This document shows, one piece after another, positions 8,555 through 16,276 of a DNA stretch of 64,000 bases. Numbering within the stretch: the stretch's first letter is position 1; each line of letters opens with the position of its first letter. The translations under genes were made by a program, and so were the position numbers. Source of the DNA: Glaciimonas immobilis (GTDB taxonomy: Bacteria > Pseudomonadota > Gammaproteobacteria > Burkholderiales > Burkholderiaceae_D); contig NZ_JAAOZT010000003.1 in the NCBI RefSeq assembly GCF_011947285.1, positions 236,053 through 300,052 on the forward strand, read 5' to 3'. Below the pieces are notes generated by a model. The model searched no databases, was not told where the DNA came from, and was given only the letters and a program-made list of their open reading frames with translations.

Positions 8555-9400
8555 TTACTTCTTGCTATCTTCTTTTACTAACGTAATAGTTTCATCCGTG
8601 CGCATATTTTCCTGCGCAACTGTACTGACGGTTAACGCCCCGACCTTTTCCGTGCTGAGCTGAGTACCGATTTGGTACACTCCACCGGGAACCTTATTAC
8701 TGAAAACAAACGTGTAACGCTTGTCCACATATTTCTCAAATTTTTCATGCATGGGATCATTCCGATACGGCTGGAAACTGACCTCTTGCGCATCCAGTTT
8801 CTTACCCTTGTAGGTAATAGTTGTGGGCCGAATCACTGCGGCCTCGGCGAGAGCAATCCTGATCCGTCTCCGAAAATAACCCGTTGATCCGCCGGTCAAT
8901 GCCTTCATCTGCGCAATATCCCACTCTAGAAATCCTAGTAACAACGGGTTTCCTTTTGAGTGTTCGACTTCAGGAATTGCTAGTTTTCTGGTGCCGGTCA
9001 AGAATCGTAGCGATACTGTTGCAGTACCGTCAGGATTAATTTTGGTCACATCAACGTGGATCAGGTCATCAATACCCGGCGCGCTAACGACAGCCTTCTT
9101 ATACGCATAGGTAAGGTCAACGGGCGAGTGAATATTTTGCATATGATTGGTTTGAAACACCATCACTTCGGCCGGCGAAATCTCCTGAGTCGGGGCTGAA
9201 GGAGCCGCCGGGGCCGCTGGCGCTACCGGGGTCTCAGGGGTCTCAGGGGTCTCAAGGGTCGCCCCGATCGCTGCTGTCGAAACGGCTACCGACACCGCCA
9301 CGCAGATCGCCGTCGACACCACGACGTTCATGGGCAGGCGACCCGCTCTGCGCATCCATTGCGGCAATCCGCTACTACGATGCCCGAATATAGAATGCAT
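8555..9400 (-). CDS. Periplasmic protein of unknown function with Pro/Ala-rich linker
   Basis: 281 residues. A hydrophobic segment near residues 24-46 (VVVSTAICVAVSVAVSTAAIGA) after a basic stretch suggests a signal peptide, perhaps from a start at Met24. A low-complexity linker of Thr-Pro and Ala-Pro repeats (three ETP units, then VAPAAPAAPSAP) follows. The rest is a soluble beta-rich domain with no cysteines and no catalytic motif I can name. It has some feel of DUF3108-type periplasmic proteins, but I cannot assign it. It lies 140 bp downstream of xoxJ on the same strand, so a role in the quinoprotein system is possible. Confidence 0.7.
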   Translation of the reverse strand: MHSIFGHRSSGLPQWMRRAGRLPMNVVVSTAICVAVSVAVSTAAIGATLETPETPETPVAPAAPAAPSAPTQEISPAEVMVFQTNHMQNIHSPVDLTYAYKKAVVSAPGIDDLIHVDVTKINPDGTATVSLRFLTGTRKLAIPEVEHSKGNPLLLGFLEWDIAQMKALTGGSTGYFRRRIRIALAEAAVIRPTTITYKGKKLDAQEVSFQPYRNDPMHEKFEKYVDKRYTFVFSNKVPGGVYQIGTQLSTEKVGALTVSTVAQENMRTDETITLVKEDSKK

Positions 9401-9458
9401 TTATCTTCCTTTAAGATCCGCGCTAAAATAACTGATTTACCATACTGTGCGCGACCTC

Positions 9459-9477
9459 AACCATTAAACTAATGGTT
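9459..9477. other. Short perfect hairpin between xoxJ and the 8555 gene
   Basis: AACCATTA (9459-9466) and TAATGGTT (9470-9477) form an 8-bp stem with a 3-nt loop. No U-tract follows on either strand. It may be an operator or an mRNA processing element. Confidence 0.35.
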
Positions 9478-9540
9478 CCCACCCAGCCTTCAGAAAAAGA
9501 GACCAGAATGGGTTAACGCGTGAGCGAGGGGGCAGCGCAG

Positions 9541-10476
9541 CTAGTTTGCCGATACTAAAAGATTACCTTGATCATCGACCAGCAAAACACCGTACTCTCG
9601 CAGGATCGCTGTAATTTGTGGCTGATTTTTTGCGATCAACTGATCAATACGGTCCTTGAAACCCTTTTCGCCATATCGAACGCCCATCGCGATACTAAAA
9701 TCCATACGCATGTTGGGCTGTGATTTAAACGGGATAGCGGCGATCGGTACGGTAGTGGCCTTTTTAGCAAAGTAGCCGCCAATCGGTCCCCACACAAAAG
9801 CCACGTCGATCTTGCCGGAAGTCAGATCCTTCTCGACCATTTCACCCGGGTATTGCGCTGGATCGCCGGTCTGGGTCTGATAGGACACCATCTGATCGGC
9901 TAGTCCATTTTTAAGCATCCAGTCCACGACCGGGGACCGTCCGAATACGCCTAGCCGTAATGTTTTTAATCTGGCAGGATCGAGCTTGAGCAGGTCATCC
10001 GGCGTTTTGATATCGTCAAAGCCCTTACCCTTTACATACGCCATTGAATAGGTGGAGTGGTAATAAGGCCTGGTAGTGGCACCCAGATCAAATCCGACTG
10101 CAACACCGGTCACCAGATCGCATTCGTACTGGTCCGAATCAGGCAGTTTCTTCTTCAATGTGTTCCTTACGTAGCCCATGCGTTGCGGGTACCACGTGTA
10201 CTCAATTTTCCAACCTAATTCTTTCGCGAAAAGTGCCGCAATCTTGTTTTCAAAGCCCATTAGTTTCTGGTTTGAAAACGGCATGTTGTTAGGGTCCTGA
10301 CAAACCCGTAAAACTTTCTCATGTTCAGGTTCAGGTGCGGGTACTTCAGCCATAGTGAGATTTGAAGCCAAGGCAGCGCTCAAGAAAATCCCAGCCATAC
10401 TGCAGTGCCACATACCGTGCAAAGGACGGCTCAGCCTTGCAACAATTGCGATACCAGAATTTGAGAGTGAGTTCAC
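9541..10476 (-). CDS. xoxJ: XoxJ/MoxJ-like periplasmic binding protein
   Basis: 311 residues with a signal peptide (hydrophobic run GIFLSAALASNLTMA before the cleavage region). The mature part is a family-3 solute-binding fold starting VLRVCQDPNNMPFSNQKLMGFENK, typical of the MoxJ/XoxJ group that sits beside methanol dehydrogenases. Family members are thought to help assemble or activate the dehydrogenase rather than import a solute. The start is a GTG at 10476 overlapping the TGA of the cytochrome gene (GTGA), so the two are translationally coupled. Confidence 0.85.
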   Translation of the reverse strand: MNSLSNSGIAIVARLSRPLHGMWHCSMAGIFLSAALASNLTMAEVPAPEPEHEKVLRVCQDPNNMPFSNQKLMGFENKIAALFAKELGWKIEYTWYPQRMGYVRNTLKKKLPDSDQYECDLVTGVAVGFDLGATTRPYYHSTYSMAYVKGKGFDDIKTPDDLLKLDPARLKTLRLGVFGRSPVVDWMLKNGLADQMVSYQTQTGDPAQYPGEMVEKDLTSGKIDVAFVWGPIGGYFAKKATTVPIAAIPFKSQPNMRMDFSIAMGVRYGEKGFKDRIDQLIAKNQPQITAILREYGVLLVDDQGNLLVSAN

Positions 10477-10895
10477 TTTGGTATCAACTTCAGGTTGCCT
10501 GTTTTGATGGCACCATCGGAGCGGCCTTTAAGAAACGCATAAAGGTTATCGATATTATCTGTCACTTGCTTGCTGCCGTTAAAGTTCGGCATACCTTTTT
10601 CCATCCGGCCTAAAAGAACCGTCGTTTTGAACTGCTCTTTTGTCAGAACTTTGAGACTGTCCACTAATGCGGGACCAACTAATCCCTGCTGGTTTGCACC
10701 ATGGCAGCGTTCGCATGCCATGGCGCGCCAGGTGTGCCAGCCATCAAGCGTGCCCTGATCCACTTTGTTGCCATCGACCACTGTATAGGGCGTGTCTGCA
10801 GCATTGGCGACACCGACTGCTCCTAACAGTACGCCGCTAAAAATCGCAGCCTGAACTGCTGCCTGAAATATTGTTTTTATGATGCTTGTAGTCAT
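10473..10895 (-). CDS. xoxG: XoxG-like cytochrome c, electron acceptor of XoxF
   Basis: 140 residues with a signal peptide (AAVQAAIFSGVLLGAVGVANA). One haem-binding motif, CERCH, is present, and a Met in GRMEKGMPNF is the probable sixth ligand. In xox modules this cytochrome takes electrons from the PQQ of the dehydrogenase in the periplasm. It lies 110 bp after xoxF, with a strong hairpin between them, and overlaps xoxJ by 4 bases. The order xoxF-xoxG-xoxJ is the classical one, which supports the symbol. Confidence 0.88.
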   Translation of the reverse strand: MTTSIIKTIFQAAVQAAIFSGVLLGAVGVANAADTPYTVVDGNKVDQGTLDGWHTWRAMACERCHGANQQGLVGPALVDSLKVLTKEQFKTTVLLGRMEKGMPNFNGSKQVTDNIDNLYAFLKGRSDGAIKTGNLKLIPK

Positions 10896-10931
10896 GTAAA
10901 CCTCTCAGTTCGGCGTTCATCCCGCCATTTT

Positions 10932-10965
10932 CGCTGACATTCCGGCATCTGCCGGAATGTCAGCG
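10932..10965 (-). other. Strong 16-bp perfect hairpin between xoxF and xoxG
   Basis: Arms at 10932-10947 and 10950-10965 (CGCTGACATTCCGGCA and its complement) pair without mismatch around a 2-nt gap. On the minus strand it is followed by A-rich, not U-rich, sequence, so it is not a classical terminator. It likely protects the 3' end of xoxF mRNA or lowers expression of xoxGJ relative to xoxF. Confidence 0.75.
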
Positions 10966-11005
10966 TCAATGTGCAGAGTTGTCTATAAAAATGTTGCTGT
11001 CGTGC

Positions 11006-12817
11006 TTACACGTTGCCTGGCAAAGCGAATACAGTCAAGACGCCGCCCAACTCTGTGTACTTAGCCAGATCTCTATAACCACCTACTGCGCCCAGACCTT
11101 CGGTGTCTTTTTCAAGACCTGCTGCAAGGCCAATCCCAGCCCAGCCGCCAATACCGGACAACACGCCGATGTACTGTTTACCTTTAAACGACCATGTGTG
11201 AACGTTGCCGATGATGCCGGAAGGTGTTTTGAACTTCCATAGTTCCTTGCCGTTTGCATCCACTGCTTTGATATAACCTTCCAGCGTACCGTAGAAAACT
11301 ACATCGCCAGCAGTCGATAATGCACCACTCCATACAGAGAATTTCTCTGGCTTGGACCAGACAATTTTGCCTGTACCTGCATCCCAGGCGATAAAGTTAC
11401 CCATGTTGCCTTTTGCTTTTTCGGCAGGATACATAGAGAGAGTTGCACCAACATATGGCTGACCCGCTGTGTAGTCAACTTTGAACGGCTCGTAGTCCAT
11501 GCAGACGTGGTTGGTCGGTACGTAGAACAGGCCAGTTTTTGGAGAAAATGAAGCTGGTTGCTGATCTTTGGTGCCGAGTGCAGTCGGGCAAATGCCTTTG
11601 ATATTAACGTCCGGTCCTTGACGATCGGTGCTGTACTTGGCATCAAGAATTGGACGACCTGTTTTCATGTCAACGCCTGAAGCCCAGTTAACTGTTGGAT
11701 CGTATTTTTGTGCTACTAGCAGTTCACCCGTCGAACGGTCCATGGTGTATGCAAAGCCGTTACGATCCATATGGACCAACGTCTTACGCATTTGACCTTT
11801 GACCTTGATATCGGCCAGAATCATTTCATTGACGCCGTCATAATCCCACTCATCATGCGGTGTCATCTGGAAGGCCCACTTGGCTTTACCTGTATCCAGA
11901 TCGCGAGCAAAAATAGTCATGGACCATTTGTTATCGCCGGGACGTTGGCTCGGATTCCAGGTGCTTGGATTACCGGTGCCGTAGTACACAAGGTTCAGCG
12001 CTGGATCGTAGCTGTACCACCCCCAGGTTGTACCGCCGCCAAGTTTCCATTGGTCCCCACTCCACGTTTTAAGTGATGAATCCTTACCAACCGGTGCCAT
12101 CTTGCCATCGGTCCAGGTCATGGTTTTCTGGGGATCCATCAACATATCCGCGTCAGGCCCGGTGCTGAAGGCTTTCCACATCAACTTGCCGGTTTCAACG
12201 TCATAGGCAGCCAGACGACCGCGGACACCAAACTCACCACCGCTGATTCCGGTAATGATTTTGTCTTTAAAAACGTGTGGGGCATTAGTAGTCGTTTCAC
12301 CGACCTTTGGATCGCCGACTTTTACTTTCCAAATTTCTTTACCTGTCTTCGCATCCAGTGCAACCAAGGTCGTGTCGGCTTGTTGCAAGAAAACTTTTCC
12401 GCTAGCGTATGCCACACCACGGTTTACCGTATCGCAACACATAACAGGAATAACTGAGGCATCTTGCTTAGGCTCGTATTTCCATTTAATCGTTTGATCG
12501 CCTAGATTAACTGCGAAGACTTTATTCGGGAACGGGCTGTGAACATACATCGTGTCACCCACCACCAAGGGTCCGCCTTCGTGACCGCGCAGAACGCCCG
12601 TCGAAAAGGTCCACGCGACTTGCAGATTCTTCGCATTGTCCTTATTGATTTGCTTTAATTCACTATAACGCTGACTTGAATAATTACCAGACTGCGTCGC
12701 CCAGTTATCTGGATTTTTAGTGAGTGCCTCAATATCTGAATTGGCAAATGCTAGAACCGGTACTGCAAGCAGAACGGCGCATTGCACCAAGCCTTTTAGG
12801 CTCTTTCGGGATGACAT
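11006..12817 (-). CDS. xoxF: XoxF-type PQQ methanol/alcohol dehydrogenase, predicted lanthanide-dependent
   Basis: 603 residues, the usual length for XoxF. A signal peptide ([16 protein letters not shown]) sends it to the periplasm, where PQQ accepts electrons from methanol or other primary alcohols. The adjacent cysteines of the PQQ site are Cys127-Cys128 ([11 protein letters not shown]). The motif [11 protein letters not shown] places the catalytic base at Asp325 and a second acid at Asp327. The extra Asp two residues on is diagnostic of lanthanide enzymes; calcium-type MxaF has Ala there. Tryptophan-docking blade repeats ([23 protein letters not shown]) close the propeller. AGGAG precedes the ATG. 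A sigma-54 promoter lies at 12964-12979. No mxaI small-subunit gene is present, also typical of XoxF. Confidence 0.94.
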   Translation of the reverse strand: MSSRKSLKGLVQCAVLLAVPVLAFANSDIEALTKNPDNWATQSGNYSSQRYSELKQINKDNAKNLQVAWTFSTGVLRGHEGGPLVVGDTMYVHSPFPNKVFAVNLGDQTIKWKYEPKQDASVIPVMCCDTVNRGVAYASGKVFLQQADTTLVALDAKTGKEIWKVKVGDPKVGETTTNAPHVFKDKIITGISGGEFGVRGRLAAYDVETGKLMWKAFSTGPDADMLMDPQKTMTWTDGKMAPVGKDSSLKTWSGDQWKLGGGTTWGWYSYDPALNLVYYGTGNPSTWNPSQRPGDNKWSMTIFARDLDTGKAKWAFQMTPHDEWDYDGVNEMILADIKVKGQMRKTLVHMDRNGFAYTMDRSTGELLVAQKYDPTVNWASGVDMKTGRPILDAKYSTDRQGPDVNIKGICPTALGTKDQQPASFSPKTGLFYVPTNHVCMDYEPFKVDYTAGQPYVGATLSMYPAEKAKGNMGNFIAWDAGTGKIVWSKPEKFSVWSGALSTAGDVVFYGTLEGYIKAVDANGKELWKFKTPSGIIGNVHTWSFKGKQYIGVLSGIGGWAGIGLAAGLEKDTEGLGAVGGYRDLAKYTELGGVLTVFALPGNV

Positions 12818-12963
12818 GTGTAATCTCCTGTTAATTTTTTTAAATAGAACTCAACGAACCCACCTGCCACCAACCCTCTTTGGAAGTGAAGTTTTTGATC
12901 CGTTATTGGTACTACCTTTTGTATTGCCCACTTCGCTTCGCACTGTACTTCGAATGATTACTC

Positions 12964-12979
12964 AGCATAGAACGTGCCA
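12964..12979 (-). promoter_or_regulatory. Sigma-54 (-24/-12) promoter of xoxFGJ
   Basis: On the minus strand TGGCACGTTCTATGCT matches the consensus TGGCACGNNNNTTGCW at 11 of 12 fixed positions, with the GG and GC at the correct spacing. Transcription would start near 12953, giving a leader of about 135 nt before the xoxF ATG. Confidence 0.85.
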
Positions 12980-13079
12980 AGCAAAGGTCTTTACGCTGGC
13001 GCCGGGCGCGCTGCCCATAGGGAGCGTCGACATTCATTGTGCAGGCACCGCAACAGGCATTCGATGCTGCATAGCACCA

Positions 13080-13097
13080 TGTTCAGATTGATGAACA
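13080..13097. promoter_or_regulatory. Candidate activator-binding inverted repeat upstream of xoxF
   Basis: TGTTCA-GATTGA-TGAACA is a perfect 6-bp inverted repeat about 100 bp upstream of the -24 element, the usual place for an enhancer-binding protein. The TGTTC/GAACA half-sites recur upstream of three other promoters in this window. Confidence 0.6.
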
Positions 13098-13704
13098 GTG
13101 GGCTAAACGCTCTGTATCACTTTCGTGTCAAACCGGGTTCTAGTGAGCGTCGGAGATGATTAAAAGTATGGACGCCGGGCAGAGGGTTTACCAGACTAAA
13201 AGCGCTGGAATAAAAATTGAAAGGCACAGTAACCGCATGCCAATCCGAACCAGTGATTCATGGCAACAGTGATATCTGCAGAGTGGGATCTGGGGCGTGG
13301 GCGTGGCAATACCGGGTGTGGTTATTGAAGGCAACGGCAAGGCACCTACTGCACCTTGCCACGTTGCATATTTCAGCCATAAACAAAGGCAAATACCAGG
13401 CTGTAGCATGGCGATTCTGGCAGCACCCGCTATATTGAGCGGCTTAGTTTCTTTATCTGCATACAAAGGTTACAAATTACAACTGATGCCACCCAGAAAG
13501 CAAAGATTCGACTGCCTATCTGGCGAAAATTTCAACCCGACAACTACGTGCGACGAGCAGGTAGCAGCAATCATGCCCTACCAAGTTGCAGGGCAGTGAT
13601 TGCTTGGGATGCGCGTACGGGTGCGCTCGTTACGACCTGTGAAGCCGAGGCCAAGGCGTAAATCGGCCTCAGTGCGCGCCCGGTGAGTGATGGTAGGAAA
13701 ATGG
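13098..13704. other. Gene-poor stretch between the xoxF enhancer and the 13705 gene
   Basis: About 600 bp. Two overlapping open frames exist (13188-13466 minus, 13297-13599 plus), but neither has a ribosome binding site, a recognisable domain or convincing composition. A 6-bp stem, GAGGCC...GGCCTC, sits near 13650. I see nothing else. Confidence 0.4.
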
Positions 13705-14055
13705 TTATTGCACGAAGCAGGCTTGGTCGGCGGCGGCTTGAATTGTTTTGAATTTTTTGGCCATTGTTTTCACTATTTCGGGATCGCGAAATTCCGAACC
13801 GCGTTGGCCTCCGGTCATTTGTGGGCGCGCCGCAAGAGAAATTTCTACAAACTCGTCATATTTTACCGAGGTCGCAATATTGTCCAGTGCACAGGAACAC
13901 TTGTACAAATATTCGTATTTTCCTGCATGATTTTTCATACATTCAAGCACGTATTCAACGCGCCCCGTTGTCGGGAAATCATTGGCATATGCGCTGATCG
14001 GCGCGGCGACGGCGGCGGGAATTGTCAGTAGTAATACCAAGCGTAAAACCTTCAT
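13705..14055 (-). CDS. Small secreted Cys-containing protein of unknown function
   Basis: 116 residues from the ATG at 14055, which has GGAG at a good distance; the longer frame to 14136 has no such support. A signal peptide (KVLRLVLLLTIPAAVAAPISAYA) is clear. The mature protein has four cysteines, in VEYVLECM, YKCSCALDNIA and near the C-terminus (QACFVQ), so two disulfides or metal binding are possible. It has no CxxCH haem motif. Its position just upstream of the xoxF control region, on the same strand, suggests a periplasmic partner of the quinoprotein system, but that is only context. Confidence 0.75.
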   Translation of the reverse strand: MKVLRLVLLLTIPAAVAAPISAYANDFPTTGRVEYVLECMKNHAGKYEYLYKCSCALDNIATSVKYDEFVEISLAARPQMTGGQRGSEFRDPEIVKTMAKKFKTIQAAADQACFVQ

Positions 14056-14201
14056 TTCATCTCCGTTTATTTTATATTTTGACTTAACTGCATGGGAGTA
14101 ATGCATATTCCATGCCACAGCACAACGTGCAATCAAGCTAACGACGCGCGGTATAGAAAAAACGAGATGAATTTCGCTTTTTCTATAACGGGCAAACTTT
14201 A

Positions 14202-15209
14202 TTAGCCCGCAACAACGCGCCCAAAAAACGGATAACCAGGGTCTGTATATCCCGGCGTCGATGCATGTCCTGGCGGGACCAAACTGTCGACTAAAGCCTC
14301 ATCATCCATCGCAATTTTGACGTCTACTGCGGCGTAATAATCGTCCATTTGCGCTAACGTACGCGGCCCTGCTATCACCGAACTAATGTGACGGTTTGCC
14401 AGCACCCAAGCAGTAGCAAACTGACCTAACTGGATGCCGCGTTCGTCGCTGTGCTGCTTCAGGCGTTGCGCGATTATGAGCGACTCTTCCCTGAATTCGG
14501 TTTCCATGATGCGCTTGTCACCCCGACTGGCCCGGGTATTTTCGGGCGGGGTCTGACCCGGCAGATATTTGCCGGTCAGCACGCCGCGCGCAATCGGACT
14601 GTAAGGGACAACACCCAATCCGTAATGGGCGCAAGCGGGCAGAATTTCTACTTCTGGCATGCGGTTCAGCAGGTTGTAATAAGGCTGGCAAACAATCGGT
14701 TGCGGCACACCCGTCTGTTGGCACAAGCGAACCACTTCCGCAATACGCCAGCCACGGAAGTTGGACAAACCGAAGCTACGAATTTTACCTGCACGAATCA
14801 AATCGCCGAGCGCGCGCACCGCTTCTTCCAGATTCTCATCCTGATAATCACGGTGCAGGTACAGAATATCGATATAGTCGGTCGCCAGTCGTTTGAGACT
14901 GTTTTCGACTTCGCTGATAATCCAGTGGCGTGAGTAATGCGATTGATTGGGACGGCCGCTCATTGGGTTGCCAAGCTTGGTGGCTAGTACCCAGTTAGGA
15001 CGATCTGCAGCCAATACTGTTCCGACCATTTCTTCGGAGGCACCTTTGGTGTACACGTCGGCGGTATCAATGAAATTGACGCCGTGATCGCGGGCGGACG
15101 CGACGATGCGCTCTGCTTCACCGATATCGGTTTGATCACCAAACATCATGGTGCCCAGACAAAGTGCGGAGACCTTCAGATTACTAGTGCCGAGACGTCG
15201 ATATTGCAT
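14202..15209 (-). CDS. Aldo/keto reductase
   Basis: 335 residues, full length for the family. The catalytic tetrad is readable as Asp48 (FIDTADVYTKG), Tyr53, Lys78 (LATKLGN) and His119 (LYLHRDY). The C-terminal part (VIAGPRTLAQMDDYYAAVDV) matches the NADPH-binding region of the YajO/AKR12-like group. It would reduce an aldehyde or ketone in the cytoplasm with NADPH; the substrate is not predictable. It has its own short upstream region and is not clearly in an operon with either neighbour. Confidence 0.92.
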   Translation of the reverse strand: MQYRRLGTSNLKVSALCLGTMMFGDQTDIGEAERIVASARDHGVNFIDTADVYTKGASEEMVGTVLAADRPNWVLATKLGNPMSGRPNQSHYSRHWIISEVENSLKRLATDYIDILYLHRDYQDENLEEAVRALGDLIRAGKIRSFGLSNFRGWRIAEVVRLCQQTGVPQPIVCQPYYNLLNRMPEVEILPACAHYGLGVVPYSPIARGVLTGKYLPGQTPPENTRASRGDKRIMETEFREESLIIAQRLKQHSDERGIQLGQFATAWVLANRHISSVIAGPRTLAQMDDYYAAVDVKIAMDDEALVDSLVPPGHASTPGYTDPGYPFFGRVVAG

Positions 15210-15358
15210 GATCTTTTATCCTGTGTCGAAATGGGAGAATATCGGTAGCGTCCGAACCATTTCGCTAGAATCGGCACGCCAGAGACCAGTCTGTTTTAGC
15301 CAGCCCAGACTTTTGGACTTCTATTATGCCCAAAGATTGAATTTTAGTTATGCGGCCG

Positions 15359-16276
15359 TCAAATATGCGGCAGAGGAGTGACCGTGACCTCAACATCGAG
15401 CGTCTGTTCCCCACCGCCTAGCACGATGCCACGCATGGGCGTGACGTCGCTAAAGTCGCGGCCCCAACCCAACGTGATGTGTTCGGACTGCACGAGGCAG
15501 CGATTAGTAGGGTCAAAATCGATCCAGCCGAAGTCCGGGCAAAAAATCGATACCCACGCATGGGAAGCGTCGGCACCGATCATGCGCGGCTGTCCGGCTG
15601 GCGGATGGGTCAGAATATAACCGCTGACATAACGTGCGGGCAGGCCAAGCGCTCGCATACAACCGATCATCAGTTGCGCAAAGTCCTGACACACACCGCG
15701 ACGACCTTTAAGAACCTCGTCGAGCGGCGTCGATATTTCGGTGGCTTTATCGTCGAATTCAAAGTCGTCAAAAATACGTTGCGTCAAATTCAGCGCGGCA
15801 TCCAGCAATGGTCTGCCGGGGGTAAAACTAATCCGTCCGTAGTCACCCAGGTCAGGGCTGAGATGAACATGCGGCGAGGCATAAAGATAGCGACACGCGT
15901 CCAGCGCAGCCTCCGATTTATCCTGCCGTACGCTATCGCGCAAAGTTTCCCAGGAAAGGGTTCCCTGAATCCTTGTAAGCGTAAACCGCGGCTTGAGTAC
16001 GACGATCGACTCGGCGTGCACGGACAATGTTTTATGCGGCACGGTAATGGCGATGTGACGGGTCATATTGCCAAAATAATCGTGGCCTTCCGAACCGTCT
16101 TCTTCGTGTGGCGCAATCACGATCCGGTGCGACTCGATCTGTTGATAGATAAACGAGCGCGGCGTCAGGTGCAGGTACTGCTGCGAGAGCGTCACCATAC
16201 TTTGATAGGTGTAGCGCGTTTCGTGCACCACGCGGAAACGTGCAAATGAAGCGGCACTGACGGACGTATCACTCAT
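15359..16276 (-). CDS. Transglutaminase-like protein (small, N-terminal beta domain)
   Basis: 305 residues. An N-terminal bacterial transglutaminase-like beta region (VHETRYTYQSMVTLSQQYLHL) precedes a papain-like core. Catalytic residues are visible: Cys in GRRGVCQDFAQLMIGCMRAL, His in ADASHAWVSIF and Asp in GWIDFDPTNRC. No signal peptide is seen, so it is probably cytoplasmic. Its ATG overlaps the stop of the ATP-grasp gene upstream (ATGA), so the two are coupled. These enzymes occur with ATP-grasp/alpha-E proteins and are predicted to cut or form amide bonds in a peptide-like product. Confidence 0.9.
   Translation of the reverse strand: MSDTSVSAASFARFRVVHETRYTYQSMVTLSQQYLHLTPRSFIYQQIESHRIVIAPHEEDGSEGHDYFGNMTRHIAITVPHKTLSVHAESIVVLKPRFTLTRIQGTLSWETLRDSVRQDKSEAALDACRYLYASPHVHLSPDLGDYGRISFTPGRPLLDAALNLTQRIFDDFEFDDKATEISTPLDEVLKGRRGVCQDFAQLMIGCMRALGLPARYVSGYILTHPPAGQPRMIGADASHAWVSIFCPDFGWIDFDPTNRCLVQSEHITLGWGRDFSDVTPMRGIVLGGGEQTLDVEVTVTPLPHI

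Noticed and set aside
10932..10965. Hairpin read as an intrinsic terminator of xoxF
   Set aside because: The minus-strand sequence after the stem is A-rich rather than U-rich, and xoxG-xoxJ downstream need transcription from the xoxF promoter.
13297..13599. 100-codon open frame in the region upstream of xoxF
   Set aside because: No ribosome binding site, no domain, and competing frames on both strands of similar length.
15479..16249. 256-codon open frame opposite the small transglutaminase gene
   Set aside because: It lies wholly antisense to a gene with clear catalytic motifs and has no recognisable domain.
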